Assembly (NCBI GenBank): GCA_020632795.1
Contig: JACKEV010000013.1
Location: 248,001-312,000 of the forward strand
Source: Alphaproteobacteria bacterium
Lineage (GTDB): Bacteria > Myxococcota_A > UBA796 > CAJQPC01
Direction: 5' to 3'
Length of the DNA stretch: 64,000 nt
The notes beneath the pieces were generated by a model. The model had not been told where the DNA came from and did not search any database. It saw only the letters and a program-made list of their open reading frames with translations. Shown one piece after another: positions 17,485 through 25,991 of this stretch. Each line of letters opens with the position of its first letter. Positions within the stretch are counted from its first letter, which is position 1. Made by a program: the position numbers and the translations under genes.

Positions 17485-18351
17485 CTACCAGTCCGCGTAG
17501 ATCGCCGCCGGGTCGAAGTCCACCGGCTCCAGAGACAGGATGTAGACCGCGATGGCGCGGCGGTCGGCTTCGGACCACCAGCTGTAGCTGTCCTCGATCT
17601 TCTCGTGCATCACCCAATCGGGGCGGGCGCGGGAGCCGTCGGGCTTCTCGCCGGTGCCCAGGAAGCGCACGAGGTCGTCCTCGGTCCAGCCCACCAGCGC
17701 AGCGGGGGTGAGGTTGGGGTGGAGCTCGTCCTTGCCCGGGTTCGCTCCGCCGCCCATGTACTTGCGCTTCATCAGGAAACCGGTGCGGCGCCGGGGGGTG
17801 TGGCACTGGTCGCAGTAGCCGACGGCCTGCACCAGGTAGCGGCCCCGGTTCCACTGCTCGGTCTGGTCGGGATCCGGCGCCAGGGGGCCCGCGTCGAATT
17901 CGAACAGGCGCCACAGGCCCAGCGCGCCCTTGCCATACTTCGGCGTGTTGGCGGGCACGGTGCCCTCGACCGGCGGCTGGCTGGAGAGGTACGCCCACAG
18001 CGCCGAGAGGTCCTCGTCGCTCATCTTCGTGAACGCCATGTAGGCGAAGGTGGGCCAGTAGGCGTCGCCCTCGGGGGAGCGGCCCTCCCGCATGGCCCGG
18101 AAGAAGTCCGCCTCGGTCCAGCCGCCGATCCCGTCGGTGGGGTGGGGGGAGATGTTGGGCGCGTAGAAAGTCCCGAACACCGTGGGGTTGTCCCGCCCGC
18201 CGGACAGGGGCGGTCGGTCGCTGCCCGGGGGGCTGTGGCAGCCCACGCAGCCCGCGGTGTGGTAGAGGGCTTCGCCCCGGGCGACGGCGTCCTCGGCCGA
18301 GGTCACCGCGCGGGGGAGCAGCAGGCCAAGCAGGAGGATCAGTCGGCGCAT
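17485..18351 (-). CDS. Di-haem cytochrome c
   Basis: 288 aa with signal peptide (cleavage after TSA, about 19). Two CXXCH haem sites: CVGCH near residue 35 and CDQCH near 183. Met ligands are available in the conserved FAYMAFTKMS and FLMKRKYMGG segments. The domain order and the phrases NISPHPTDGIGGW and LTPAALVGWTEDD are typical of cytochrome c subunits of membrane-bound alcohol/sugar dehydrogenases. No dehydrogenase gene is adjacent, so it may act as a stand-alone periplasmic electron carrier. Confidence 0.88.
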   Translation of the reverse strand: MRRLILLLGLLLPRAVTSAEDAVARGEALYHTAGCVGCHSPPGSDRPPLSGGRDNPTVFGTFYAPNISPHPTDGIGGWTEADFFRAMREGRSPEGDAYWPTFAYMAFTKMSDEDLSALWAYLSSQPPVEGTVPANTPKYGKGALGLWRLFEFDAGPLAPDPDQTEQWNRGRYLVQAVGYCDQCHTPRRRTGFLMKRKYMGGGANPGKDELHPNLTPAALVGWTEDDLVRFLGTGEKPDGSRARPDWVMHEKIEDSYSWWSEADRRAIAVYILSLEPVDFDPAAIYADW

Positions 18352-18413
18352 CGGGCCTCCAGGGGACCGCGCCGTTGTACCGCAGCCGGGGGCGGGCCAT
18401 CGATGTGGTAGGG

Positions 18414-20150
18414 ATGAGGGAGCCGAACCGGGAGCCCGCCGTGCCCGAGCCGCAGAACGCCGCCACCGCCGCCCTGATCGCCGCGATCGACGCCCGCGAC
18501 CCCGACGCCCTGCGCGCCGCGCTCGCCCGGGGCGGGGATCCCGAGGCCCCCGCCGAGGGGGGCTGGACCGCGCTGCACGCCCTGGCCGCCTACGGCCTGC
18601 GCGCCGAGCTGGGGGCGCTGCTGGGCGCCGGGCTGGACCCCGACCCCCGCGACGAGGCCGGCGGGACCCCTCTGCACTACGCCGCAGACGCCGAGACCGC
18701 GCACCTCCTGCTGGAGGGCGGGGCGGACCTCCTGGCCCGGGACAACGACGGGGGCACCGCCGCCCACACCCGCGTGGGCTGGGAGGGCGCCGAGCCCGTG
18801 CTCACCGAGCTGGTGTGCCGGGGCCTGCCCCCGGACCTGGAGGACGACCACGGCGAGTCCCCGGTGGCCCGCGCCATCGCCGCCGAGCAGGACGCGCTGG
18901 TCCCCCGCATCCTGGCCCTGGGCGCCGATCCCGACCTCCTGCTGCCCGACGGCCGGCCCTGCCTGCACTGGTACGCCGAGGTGGGCGACGCGATGGTCAT
19001 CGACCAGATCCTCCTGGAGGGGGCGGACCCGGTGCTCCAGGACGCCCACGGCAAGAAGCCGCGCTTCTACGCCGACCCGCACCGGGTCCTGCGCCGCACG
19101 TTCCGGCGGAAGCGCTACGACCCCTGGGAGGCGCCGCCGCTGGCGGAGGCGCTGGCCACGCTGGCGGGACGGTCTGCTGAAGCGTCGTCCTCATCGGAAT
19201 CTCCGGTGGAGACCTGGCTGGAGGCGGTGGCCGGCGGCGCGGTGACCACCGACGCGCTGACCCTCTTCGACCAGCCGGCGCCGCCCTGGACCTGGGCCGA
19301 GCTGGTGGAGGGCGGCGCGGACGCGGCGGCGCCGCTGGTGCGGGTCGGTCGCGATCCGATGGGCCGTGAGGCCCTGCTGGTCCGCCCCTCGGGGCGCTTC
19401 CTCTGCCTGTGGCTGGCGGACCTGCGCGACCTGCTGGCCCTCGGCGCGCGCCTCGTGGGCGTCGAGACCGACGCCCTGGTCGGCTTCCTGGAGCGGGAGG
19501 TCGCCACCCTGGGGGCCCAGGACGTCGCGGGCCTGCTCACCCTGCTGGACGACCGGCGGGCGCTGGAGTTCGCGCTCAACGCCCGGCGCAAGTGGTTCAA
19601 CCGGGCCGGGATCCGGCGGGGCATGGACTGGCTGCGCCCCTGGGTGCCCGAGTACCGCACCCTCTGGGACGAGCGGGTCGTGCCTCTGCGGGGCTGGCTG
19701 GGCGAGCTGCTCGCGGACCTCCCCGACGACGGGCCCCGGGCCTTCTACCACCCGCGCGCCCTGGCGGTCCGCTGGGGGCTGGAGGACCCCGTCCACCCCC
19801 TGACCCACGGCTTCCTGGACGCCACGCGGGGCGTGGACACGCTCGCGGGGGCGTTCGGGTTGAAGGGATGGCGGGGCCTGGCCGCGCAGCCCCGGCCCGC
19901 CGAGCCCAGCCTGGTGCTGGGGCAGGCCCCCGGGGGCGCGCCCATCCGGCTGCACCTCACCACCGGGAGGGTGGCGGTGGGCGACGACGCGGCCTGGCCT
20001 GTGGAGCTGCCCGAGCTGCTGGGCCTGAACCGCGCCCTGGACGGGGCGGGGGACCCCCTGGATCGCGCGGCCGAGGGGCTGGGCATCGAGCGGGCCTGGG
20101 TGGAGGAGCGGCTGGCGGTGGATGGGAGTCTGCGGGCGCTGGTGGGGTAG
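18414..20150 (+). CDS. Ankyrin-repeat protein with unknown C-terminal half
   Basis: 578 aa from the ATG at 18414; GTG at 18441 is an alternative start and the ATG-like start at 18375 overlaps the opposite gene's upstream region. The N-terminal 220 residues hold about six ankyrin repeats (GGWTALHALAAYGLRAELGA, GGTPLHYAADAETAHLLLEGGADL, GRPCLHWYAEVGDAM...). The rest is an Arg/Trp-rich helical domain with no recognised family. No signal peptide, so cytoplasmic. Ankyrin repeats mediate protein binding; the partner is unknown. Confidence 0.75.
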   Translation: MREPNREPAVPEPQNAATAALIAAIDARDPDALRAALARGGDPEAPAEGGWTALHALAAYGLRAELGALLGAGLDPDPRDEAGGTPLHYAADAETAHLLLEGGADLLARDNDGGTAAHTRVGWEGAEPVLTELVCRGLPPDLEDDHGESPVARAIAAEQDALVPRILALGADPDLLLPDGRPCLHWYAEVGDAMVIDQILLEGADPVLQDAHGKKPRFYADPHRVLRRTFRRKRYDPWEAPPLAEALATLAGRSAEASSSSESPVETWLEAVAGGAVTTDALTLFDQPAPPWTWAELVEGGADAAAPLVRVGRDPMGREALLVRPSGRFLCLWLADLRDLLALGARLVGVETDALVGFLEREVATLGAQDVAGLLTLLDDRRALEFALNARRKWFNRAGIRRGMDWLRPWVPEYRTLWDERVVPLRGWLGELLADLPDDGPRAFYHPRALAVRWGLEDPVHPLTHGFLDATRGVDTLAGAFGLKGWRGLAAQPRPAEPSLVLGQAPGGAPIRLHLTTGRVAVGDDAAWPVELPELLGLNRALDGAGDPLDRAAEGLGIERAWVEERLAVDGSLRALVG

Positions 20151-20206
20151 GGGAAGGCTTGCCCGCAATCCTCGGCGCGTGTCATGCTCCGCGTAAGGAG
20201 GACTGC

Positions 20207-21748
20207 ATGTCGGTTCGTCACGTCGCCTTTGTCGCCGCCTGCGGGGCGGCCCTGCTCGCTCCGATGGACGCCTTCGCGGTCTGTGTGTGGGCGCCCACGC
20301 TCACGATGACCCCGGCCTCAGGGGCCGGGTCGAAGGGCTTCGACTTCACCTGGGCAGCGGTGCCGACGGCGGGAGATTGCTCGACCTTCTCTGTCGATCA
20401 CTACCGGATCGTGTTGAAGGAGGGCTCCTATCCGACAGGGGTGAGCAACGGGCGTGTGTACGAGGTGGGGACCGGGACGTCGGCGACGGCGCTGCCCCTC
20501 CGCTCAGAGCGGGAGTTCTACGCGCGCCTCTTCGCCTGCGAGAACGGGACCTGCACAGACATCTTCGGCAGCGGGGCGGGCGAACTCATCGACACCGACC
20601 CGGCCGACGACGCCCGGGAGATCGACACCACGGACGCGGAGTCCTGGTCCATCGTGGGCCTGGCGAGCACCGACGGGGGCATCGCGGCGAGCGTCGTCCC
20701 CCTGTACACGAACGACCCGACGTCGTTCTTCTACCCGTCCGGGACGACCCACGCCGGCAAGCTCGCTCTGTACACGTCCTCGACGGCCGGGAGCAACGAC
20801 AAGGTGGTCTATTCCCGCACCACGTCGACCGGGTGGGATGACTTCAACCGGACGAGCTGGGCGGTGACCAGCAGCGAGGTGTTCGGGAGCCACACCTCCG
20901 ACACCGACTATGACGGTGTATCTCACTCCTACGTGCTCCCGGTCGACAACGGCACGGACGTGGTCGTCCGCGCGCTGGCCCAGAACCAGGGGTCGGGGGA
21001 CTGGCACATCGTGTGGGTGGACTCCACAGACGACGTCGGGGACGACTTCGGCCTCTATTGTGCGTCATGCTGCGCCGACACCGGGGCGACCGAGTGCGAT
21101 TTCCCCACCGCCGAGGCGGCCTCCCCCGCCACCGCCGGCGTCGCGGTCTGTGCGGATTCGTCCTCGAGCTGCGACTACCTGTCGGACGCGCTGCACGGAC
21201 GCTGGATGTGGGACTACATCGCCGACCCCGTCCCGGACATGACCTCGGACGCACCGTCCATCCTGTTCTCGGGGAGCCCGGACGGGTCGACCTGCACGGC
21301 CGTCGGCGGCGGTCAGGCCGACATCTACCAGGCCACCTGGAACCCCTCCTCCGAGGAGTGGGAGGTCGTGATGGACTCGGGCTGTCCGAAGGCGATCTTC
21401 GAGGACGCCCATGACCCCGGCGTCATCCCGCTCCCCAACGGGGACTTCAAGGTCTACGTCGTGGACAGCAGCCACGACGTCACCATCCACTACTACAACG
21501 CCATCCTCGGGGACTGGGAGTCCGACACCAGCAACCCCGAGATCCACTTCGCTGGCCCGGTGACCGTGACCCACGACTGCATCGCGAACGTTGACCCCTT
21601 CGTGTACGTGGATGGTGACAAATACAATGGGATGTTCCTCTACATCCACGACTCCGGGGTCGGGTTTGAGTCCGGCACCTGCACGCAGGGCTCCGACGAC
21701 TCCGGCTCCACCTACTCCAACCTCTTCTTCGCGGAGCTGCAGAACTGA
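20207..21748 (+). CDS. Large secreted beta-rich protein
   Basis: 513 aa. AAGGAGG lies 7 nt before the ATG at 20207. Signal peptide ends at AFA (residue 25). Residues 28-120 look like a fibronectin type III domain (FDFTWAAVPTAGDCSTFSVDHYRIVL). The remaining 380 residues repeat the pattern of a propeller or GH43/GH32-like five-bladed fold, with paired Cys (CASCC) and many Asp/Ser loops, but I find no catalytic triad that I could name. Probably an extracellular protein or carbohydrate-binding factor. Confidence 0.7.
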   Translation: MSVRHVAFVAACGAALLAPMDAFAVCVWAPTLTMTPASGAGSKGFDFTWAAVPTAGDCSTFSVDHYRIVLKEGSYPTGVSNGRVYEVGTGTSATALPLRSEREFYARLFACENGTCTDIFGSGAGELIDTDPADDAREIDTTDAESWSIVGLASTDGGIAASVVPLYTNDPTSFFYPSGTTHAGKLALYTSSTAGSNDKVVYSRTTSTGWDDFNRTSWAVTSSEVFGSHTSDTDYDGVSHSYVLPVDNGTDVVVRALAQNQGSGDWHIVWVDSTDDVGDDFGLYCASCCADTGATECDFPTAEAASPATAGVAVCADSSSSCDYLSDALHGRWMWDYIADPVPDMTSDAPSILFSGSPDGSTCTAVGGGQADIYQATWNPSSEEWEVVMDSGCPKAIFEDAHDPGVIPLPNGDFKVYVVDSSHDVTIHYYNAILGDWESDTSNPEIHFAGPVTVTHDCIANVDPFVYVDGDKYNGMFLYIHDSGVGFESGTCTQGSDDSGSTYSNLFFAELQN

Positions 21749-21781
21749 GCGCCTGGCGCGCCGTGAAGCGCTGCGGCACCC

Positions 21782-22591
21782 CTACCCGAAGTGCACCGCC
21801 GAGATGCGACTCCCGGCGAAGGTCCCGCTGTAGGGCACCGTGCCGGGCGCATCCCCGGCGGCCCCGGCGGCGACCATCAAGGGCAGCAGGTGCTCCTCGC
21901 GGGGGTGGGCGACGCGGGCCTCCGGGGCTGCGGTCCAGTCGAGCAGCGCCCGCTCCCGCCCCGGGCCCTGCATCGCACCGGTGAGCCAGGCGTCGAAGCG
22001 CTCCGCGCCCGAGCTGCCCTGTCGCTCCCGGAAGTGCCGCATGTTGTGGAAGGACATGCCGCTGCCCACGATGAGCACGCCCTCCTCGCGCAGCGGGCGC
22101 AGCGCCCGACCGATCGCCAGGTGGGTCGCCGGATCCAGGCCCTTGACCAGGGAGAGCTGGGTGGTGGGCAGGTCGGCCTGGGGGAAGGCCAGCTTCATGG
22201 GGACGAAGGTGCCGTGGTCGAAGCCCCGCTCGGGGTCCTCGGCGGCGGGCAGGCCCGCGTCGCGCAGCAGGTCCATCACGCGGCGCGCCAGCTTCGGCGC
22301 CCCAGGGGCCGGCCAGGACAGCCGGTAGGCGGCCTCCGGGAAGCCGTAGTAGTCGTAGTACAGAGGCGGGCGCCCCCCCGTCATGACGGTGGGGACGGGC
22401 GCCTCCCAGTGCGCGGAGACGACCAGCACGGCGGAGGGCCGGGGTTGGAGCGCGCCGATGCTGCGGGTGTAGGCGGCCAGCGCGTCGATCTCGGGGCGGG
22501 GCAGGCCCAGCTCCACGAAGGGCCAGGGGCCGCCTCCGTGGGGGATGTAGAGGACGGGCTGCGACGGGATGGGGGCGGTTTGTTGTTCCAT
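21782..22591 (-). CDS. Extradiol ring-cleavage dioxygenase, LigB/DODA type
   Basis: 269 aa. Motifs of class III extradiol dioxygenases of the 4,5-DOPA dioxygenase (YgiD) branch: YIPHGGGPWPF, VVSAHWE, FDHGTFVPM, GSGMSFHNMRHF and HPREEHLLPL, which supply the metal-binding His residues. The enzyme family opens catechol rings using Fe(II) or Zn(II) and O2. Start at 22591 is the first codon before the conserved N-terminus. It stands alone, divergent from an AgmX-like gene, with a 19-bp dyad between. Confidence 0.88.
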   Translation of the reverse strand: MEQQTAPIPSQPVLYIPHGGGPWPFVELGLPRPEIDALAAYTRSIGALQPRPSAVLVVSAHWEAPVPTVMTGGRPPLYYDYYGFPEAAYRLSWPAPGAPKLARRVMDLLRDAGLPAAEDPERGFDHGTFVPMKLAFPQADLPTTQLSLVKGLDPATHLAIGRALRPLREEGVLIVGSGMSFHNMRHFRERQGSSGAERFDAWLTGAMQGPGRERALLDWTAAPEARVAHPREEHLLPLMVAAGAAGDAPGTVPYSGTFAGSRISAVHFG

Positions 22592-22635
22592 GTCCTGAAC
22601 GTATGAGCGCTCAATGGGCCGGACAAGGCGCACTG

Positions 22636-22654
22636 GTGCAACAACGTGTTGCAC
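22636..22654. promoter_or_regulatory. Operator-like dyad between divergent genes
   Basis: Perfect inverted repeat GTGCAAC-N5-GTTGCAC located 45 bp upstream of the dioxygenase start and 77 bp upstream of the AgmX-like start. Symmetry and position fit a transcription factor site; no regulator gene is adjacent. Confidence 0.45.
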
Positions 22655-22731
22655 GCCGCGGCGCGTGCGCGATGATCTGGGGATGCGGTCCTCAGACCCC
22701 TCAGATGTTGGAAGCACACAGGAGACACACC

Positions 22732-23250
22732 ATGCTCCCGCTCCTCCTCGCCGCGCTGCTCGCCGCCCCTGCACGCGCCGAAGAACCCGCCACCGCGCTG
22801 CTGATCCAGCAGACGCTGGAGGCGAACGCCCCCTACCTCGACGCCTGCTACGAGCGGGCCCCGGAGCTGGCCACCGGCCACGTCGACCTGCGCTGGACCG
22901 TGCGGAAGGGCAAGGCCCGCGACGTGCAGGTCGTCGCCGATACCCTCGTGATCCCGGCGTTCTCCGACTGCCTGGTGAAGCGGGTGGACGGGCTGCGCTT
23001 CGACGCCCAGGTGGACGGCCCGGTGCAGTGGCGCTTCGGGCTGGATCGCGCCGAGGACCCACCGTCGCCGACGCTGGGCGTGTACCACTCCCCCCACAGC
23101 GACCTTCGCGACCCGAGCCACAGCGTCACCAAGGCCACCACCCTCGTCCATCCCTCGGGTCAGGCCCCCCTGCCCCCCGGCCAGCGCGCCTCCGAGAGCC
23201 AGTTCGGCGTGGAGATGGGGCAGAACGGCGCCAACGGGGGTAAGCAGTAG
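22732..23250 (+). CDS. AgmX/PglI C-terminal domain protein, exported
   Basis: 172 aa from the ATG at 22732 (signal MLPLLLAALLAAPARA; AGGAGA upstream). Residues 28-110 match the AgmX/PglI C-terminal type domain common in Myxococcota: YLDACYERAPELATGHVDLR, then RKGKARDVQVVAD and an FSDCLVKRV block, with two conserved Cys. The family is TonB-C-like in shape and associated with gliding or TonB-like systems. The C-terminal 60 residues are Ser/Pro/His-rich. Followed 5 nt later by a DUF6544-like gene. Confidence 0.7.
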   Translation: MLPLLLAALLAAPARAEEPATALLIQQTLEANAPYLDACYERAPELATGHVDLRWTVRKGKARDVQVVADTLVIPAFSDCLVKRVDGLRFDAQVDGPVQWRFGLDRAEDPPSPTLGVYHSPHSDLRDPSHSVTKATTLVHPSGQAPLPPGQRASESQFGVEMGQNGANGGKQ

Positions 23251-23255
23251 GCGTC

Positions 23256-23930
23256 ATGCCTGCCTCTACCGACCTGCCCGCCCTCCTCGCCGCGTACCTC
23301 GACCGCAACGTGCCCGCAGCAGCGCGCGGTGGTTCGCGGGTCCTCTTCTCCCAGACCGGCGCGATGTGCCTCAAGCCCGGCGGCCGCTGGTCGCCCTTCA
23401 CCGCCGAGCAGTGGATGGCGACCGACGCGGTCTCCTTCTGCTGGCACGCCCGCATCAAGATGGCCCCGCTGCTGACCGCCGTGGTTGAGGACGCCTGCGA
23501 AGACGGGCACGGGCGGCTGGACGTGAAGCTGTGGGGGGCGCTCCCCCTGTCCCACGAGGAGGGGCCCCGGTTCGATCAGGGGGAGGCCCAGCGCTACCTC
23601 GCCGAGCTGACGTGGAACCCGGTCGCGCTCCTCCGCAACCCCGCCCTGCGCTTCGAGGAGCGCAGCGACGGGGCGGTGCGCGTGCAGGTGGGGGACCCGG
23701 ACACCTGGGTGGACCTGCGCTTCGACGCGGCCGGGGACATCGTGGGCACCTGGACCGAGGCGCGCGCCTACGGGGACAAGGGGGTCTTCCCCTGGGAGGG
23801 CCGCTTCGAGGACTACACGACGCTGGGCGGCATCCGCCTGCCCCGGCGGGGCGCGGTGAGCTGGCATTTGCCGGAGGGGCCGTTCTGCTACTGGCGCGGG
23901 GAGATCGTGGATCTGGAGCTGCGGGACTGA
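23256..23930 (+). CDS. DUF6544-like protein
   Basis: 224 aa, no signal peptide. The blocks LFSQTGAMCLKPGGRWSPFT, AEQWMATDAVSFCWHARI, RYLAELTWNPVALLRNPALR and the C-terminal LPRRGAVSW correspond to the conserved core of the DUF6544 family as I remember it. That family has no known function; the fold is likely a beta barrel of lipocalin type. Immediately downstream of the AgmX-like gene and probably in the same transcript. Confidence 0.6.
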   Translation: MPASTDLPALLAAYLDRNVPAAARGGSRVLFSQTGAMCLKPGGRWSPFTAEQWMATDAVSFCWHARIKMAPLLTAVVEDACEDGHGRLDVKLWGALPLSHEEGPRFDQGEAQRYLAELTWNPVALLRNPALRFEERSDGAVRVQVGDPDTWVDLRFDAAGDIVGTWTEARAYGDKGVFPWEGRFEDYTTLGGIRLPRRGAVSWHLPEGPFCYWRGEIVDLELRD

Positions 23931-23998
23931 GTTCCGCAGGATCCGTCAAGCCCGGCGTCTGAGGGGCGCATACAGGGGCCTCCCACCCCGGAGGACCC

Positions 23999-24478
23999 AT
24001 GACCACCCTCACCGTCCAGCGCCGCATCGCGGCCCCCGCCGACCTCGTGTTCACCGCCATCACGGACATCGCCCGGCTGCCCGACACCAACAAGGACGTG
24101 CTGTCCGTCGAGTTCCTGACCGAGCAGCGCGCAGGCGTCGGCACCCGCTTCCGGGAGACCCGGCGCATGGGCAAGGGCGAGCTGGTCACCGAGCTGGAGG
24201 TGGCCGAGTACGACCCGGTCCGGCGCCGCTACCGGGCGGTCACCGACACCGACGGCACCACCTGGGACACCGCCTTCCGGGTGGAGCAGGGCGAAGGGGA
24301 GGCCACCCTCACCATCGAGATGGACGCGCGCGGGCACACCTGGCTCAAGCGCACCCGGAACACGCTCATGAAGGGGCTCTTCCGGCGGGGCATGGAGTCC
24401 CACCTGAACGAGCTGCAGGCCTGGTGTGAGAAGGAGGCTCAGGGGGCCAGCGCGATGGAGCAGTCCAGGTCGAACTGA
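23999..24478 (+). CDS. SRPBCC (START/polyketide cyclase-like) protein
   Basis: 159 aa. The N-terminus TVQRRIAAPADLVFTAITDI and the alternating strand pattern (VGTRFRETRRMGKGELVTEL, ATLTIEMDARG) are typical of SRPBCC hydrophobic-ligand binding domains. The C-terminal long helix closes the cavity. Ligand unknown. Its last 40 nt overlap the 3' end of the opposite-strand AraC gene. Confidence 0.8.
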   Translation: MTTLTVQRRIAAPADLVFTAITDIARLPDTNKDVLSVEFLTEQRAGVGTRFRETRRMGKGELVTELEVAEYDPVRRRYRAVTDTDGTTWDTAFRVEQGEGEATLTIEMDARGHTWLKRTRNTLMKGLFRRGMESHLNELQAWCEKEAQGASAMEQSRSN

Positions 24479-25299
24479 TCCCAGCCCAGCGCGTCGGGAC
24501 GCTTACGGAAGTGCTTGATCCCGGGCAGGTTCGCCGGCTCGGCCTGCGCCGTGGACAGCCAGGCGTAGAGGGCCTCCCAGGCCAGGGCGATGTGGCCCTT
24601 GGGGCCCTGGACGTGGACCTCCACGCAGCGCGCGGCGGGCAGGCGCTGCTCTCCCAGGGGCCCGCTGGCGTCGAGGCCGGCGGGCAGGGCGAAGCCCAGG
24701 TCGTAGCGCACCTGGTCGATGGGGGTGCTGTCCGGGCTGTCCCAGGACATGCCGACCAGAGGCAGCGCGCGCCAGTCCACGCCCCGGGCCTCGAACCAGC
24801 CGGTCAGCTCGGCGAACCCGGCAGCCAGCAGCGTATTGTCCAGGAAGGGGGTGGGGATCCGCACGAAGCCGACCCGCAGGGCGGGGCGGTCCCGGAGCAG
24901 GGTCCGCAGCGGCGGGCAGCTCGCGCGGACCTCGGCGAGCTGGTCCTCGAAGCCCTCCAGGCCGGGGGTGAGCCGCGAGGCGCGGTCCCAGGCCGACGGC
25001 GCGACCCCGTAGGTCTGCTTGAACACACGGGAGAAGTTGGAGATCGGGGCCAGCCCGACCGCGTGGGCGATGTCCCCCAGCTCCAGCTCGGGGCGGGTGC
25101 GCATCAGGCGGACCGCCCGCTCCAGGCGCGCGCGGCGCACGAAGCGCTGCGGGGTCTCCCCCTGGACGGCCTGGAACACGCGGGAGAAGTGGAACGGGGA
25201 GTAGCAGGCGACCCGGGCCAGGGCGGGCACCGAGAGGTCTCCGGTGAGGTCGGCCCGGACGTGGCGGGTCACGCGGAGCACGCGGGGCTCCCAGCTCAT
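24439..25299 (-). CDS. AraC regulator with GyrI-like effector domain
   Basis: 286 aa from the ATG at 25299. Residues 1-110 contain two helix-turn-helix motifs of the AraC type (SVPALARVACYSPFHFSRVF; LGDIAHAVGLAPISNFSRVF). Residues 120-286 form a GyrI-like small-molecule binding domain (RTLLRDRPALRVGFVRIPTP, ending FDLDCSIALAP), as in Rob/SoxS-related drug-responsive regulators. It is the last gene of the FAH/VOC/deacetylase operon, 4 nt after the deacetylase stop, so it may sense a substrate of that operon. Confidence 0.88.
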   Translation of the reverse strand: MSWEPRVLRVTRHVRADLTGDLSVPALARVACYSPFHFSRVFQAVQGETPQRFVRRARLERAVRLMRTRPELELGDIAHAVGLAPISNFSRVFKQTYGVAPSAWDRASRLTPGLEGFEDQLAEVRASCPPLRTLLRDRPALRVGFVRIPTPFLDNTLLAAGFAELTGWFEARGVDWRALPLVGMSWDSPDSTPIDQVRYDLGFALPAGLDASGPLGEQRLPAARCVEVHVQGPKGHIALAWEALYAWLSTAQAEPANLPGIKHFRKRPDALGWDQFDLDCSIALAP

Positions 25300-25303
25300 G
25301 GGG

Positions 25304-25987
25304 TCACCTGGGGGACAGGACGGCCTCCAACATATCGGGTCCGCGCCAGCGCACGCAGCCCTCCAGGCCGGGGCGGGCCTGGCCCTGCACCACCGGCAGG
25401 CAGTCGGCCGGCAGCGCGTCGGTGACCCGGTGCCCGCGGTCCAGCATCGCGCCGAGGAAGGCGTCGAGGTGGGCCATCGCCTCGGGCAGGACGTCGTGGA
25501 GGACGAGCACGCTGTGGCCCTGGGCGTCGAGCTGGTCGAGGGCCCGCGCGGCCCACCCCTCGGCGTCCAGCCAGTCCTCGGGCACGGCGTTCCACAGCAC
25601 ACAGGTGGCCTGGCGCGCCATCAGCCACCGCAGGCTGTCCTCGGAGAGCAGGTGGGGCCCGAGGACGCCGCCGCCGCCGAAGGGGCGGAACCACAGCGGC
25701 CCCGACGCCACCCGGTCCAGCAGGTCCTGGGTGCGCTCCAGCTCCTGCGCCACGGCGTCAGGGCGGGGGTCGTCCCCCAGGGGCACCGCGTGGCTGTAGG
25801 AGTGGTTGCCCAGGCGGTGGCCCTCGTCGCGGATCCGCCGCGCCAGCTCCATGCCCCAGGGGGTGTCCAGGTTGCGCCCGAGCACGAAGAACGTGGCGCT
25901 CAGGCCCCGGCGCCGAAGCGCGTCCAGCACCCGGGGGGTGACCTCCGGGTGGGGGCCGTTGTCGAAGCTGAGGTGGACGCGGCCCAT
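25304..25987 (-). CDS. Polysaccharide deacetylase-like (NodB/CE4) protein
   Basis: 227 aa, essentially only the NodB domain, no signal peptide. Motif 1 is LSFDNGPHPEVT, where TFDDGP is usual: the base Asp is present but the metal-ligand Asp is Asn. Motif 2 HSYSH keeps both His ligands; motif 3 RPFGGGG resembles RxPxG. The change may lower activity or alter metal use, or the protein may deacetylate a small molecule. It is sandwiched with 4-nt gaps between the VOC and AraC genes. Confidence 0.75.
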   Translation of the reverse strand: MGRVHLSFDNGPHPEVTPRVLDALRRRGLSATFFVLGRNLDTPWGMELARRIRDEGHRLGNHSYSHAVPLGDDPRPDAVAQELERTQDLLDRVASGPLWFRPFGGGGVLGPHLLSEDSLRWLMARQATCVLWNAVPEDWLDAEGWAARALDQLDAQGHSVLVLHDVLPEAMAHLDAFLGAMLDRGHRVTDALPADCLPVVQGQARPGLEGCVRWRGPDMLEAVLSPR

Positions 25988-25991
25988 CCGC

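Noticed and set aside
24439..25602. 387-codon version of the AraC gene
   Set aside because: The upstream part overlaps the deacetylase gene and is not AraC-like; the ATG at 25299 starts right before the DNA-binding domain.
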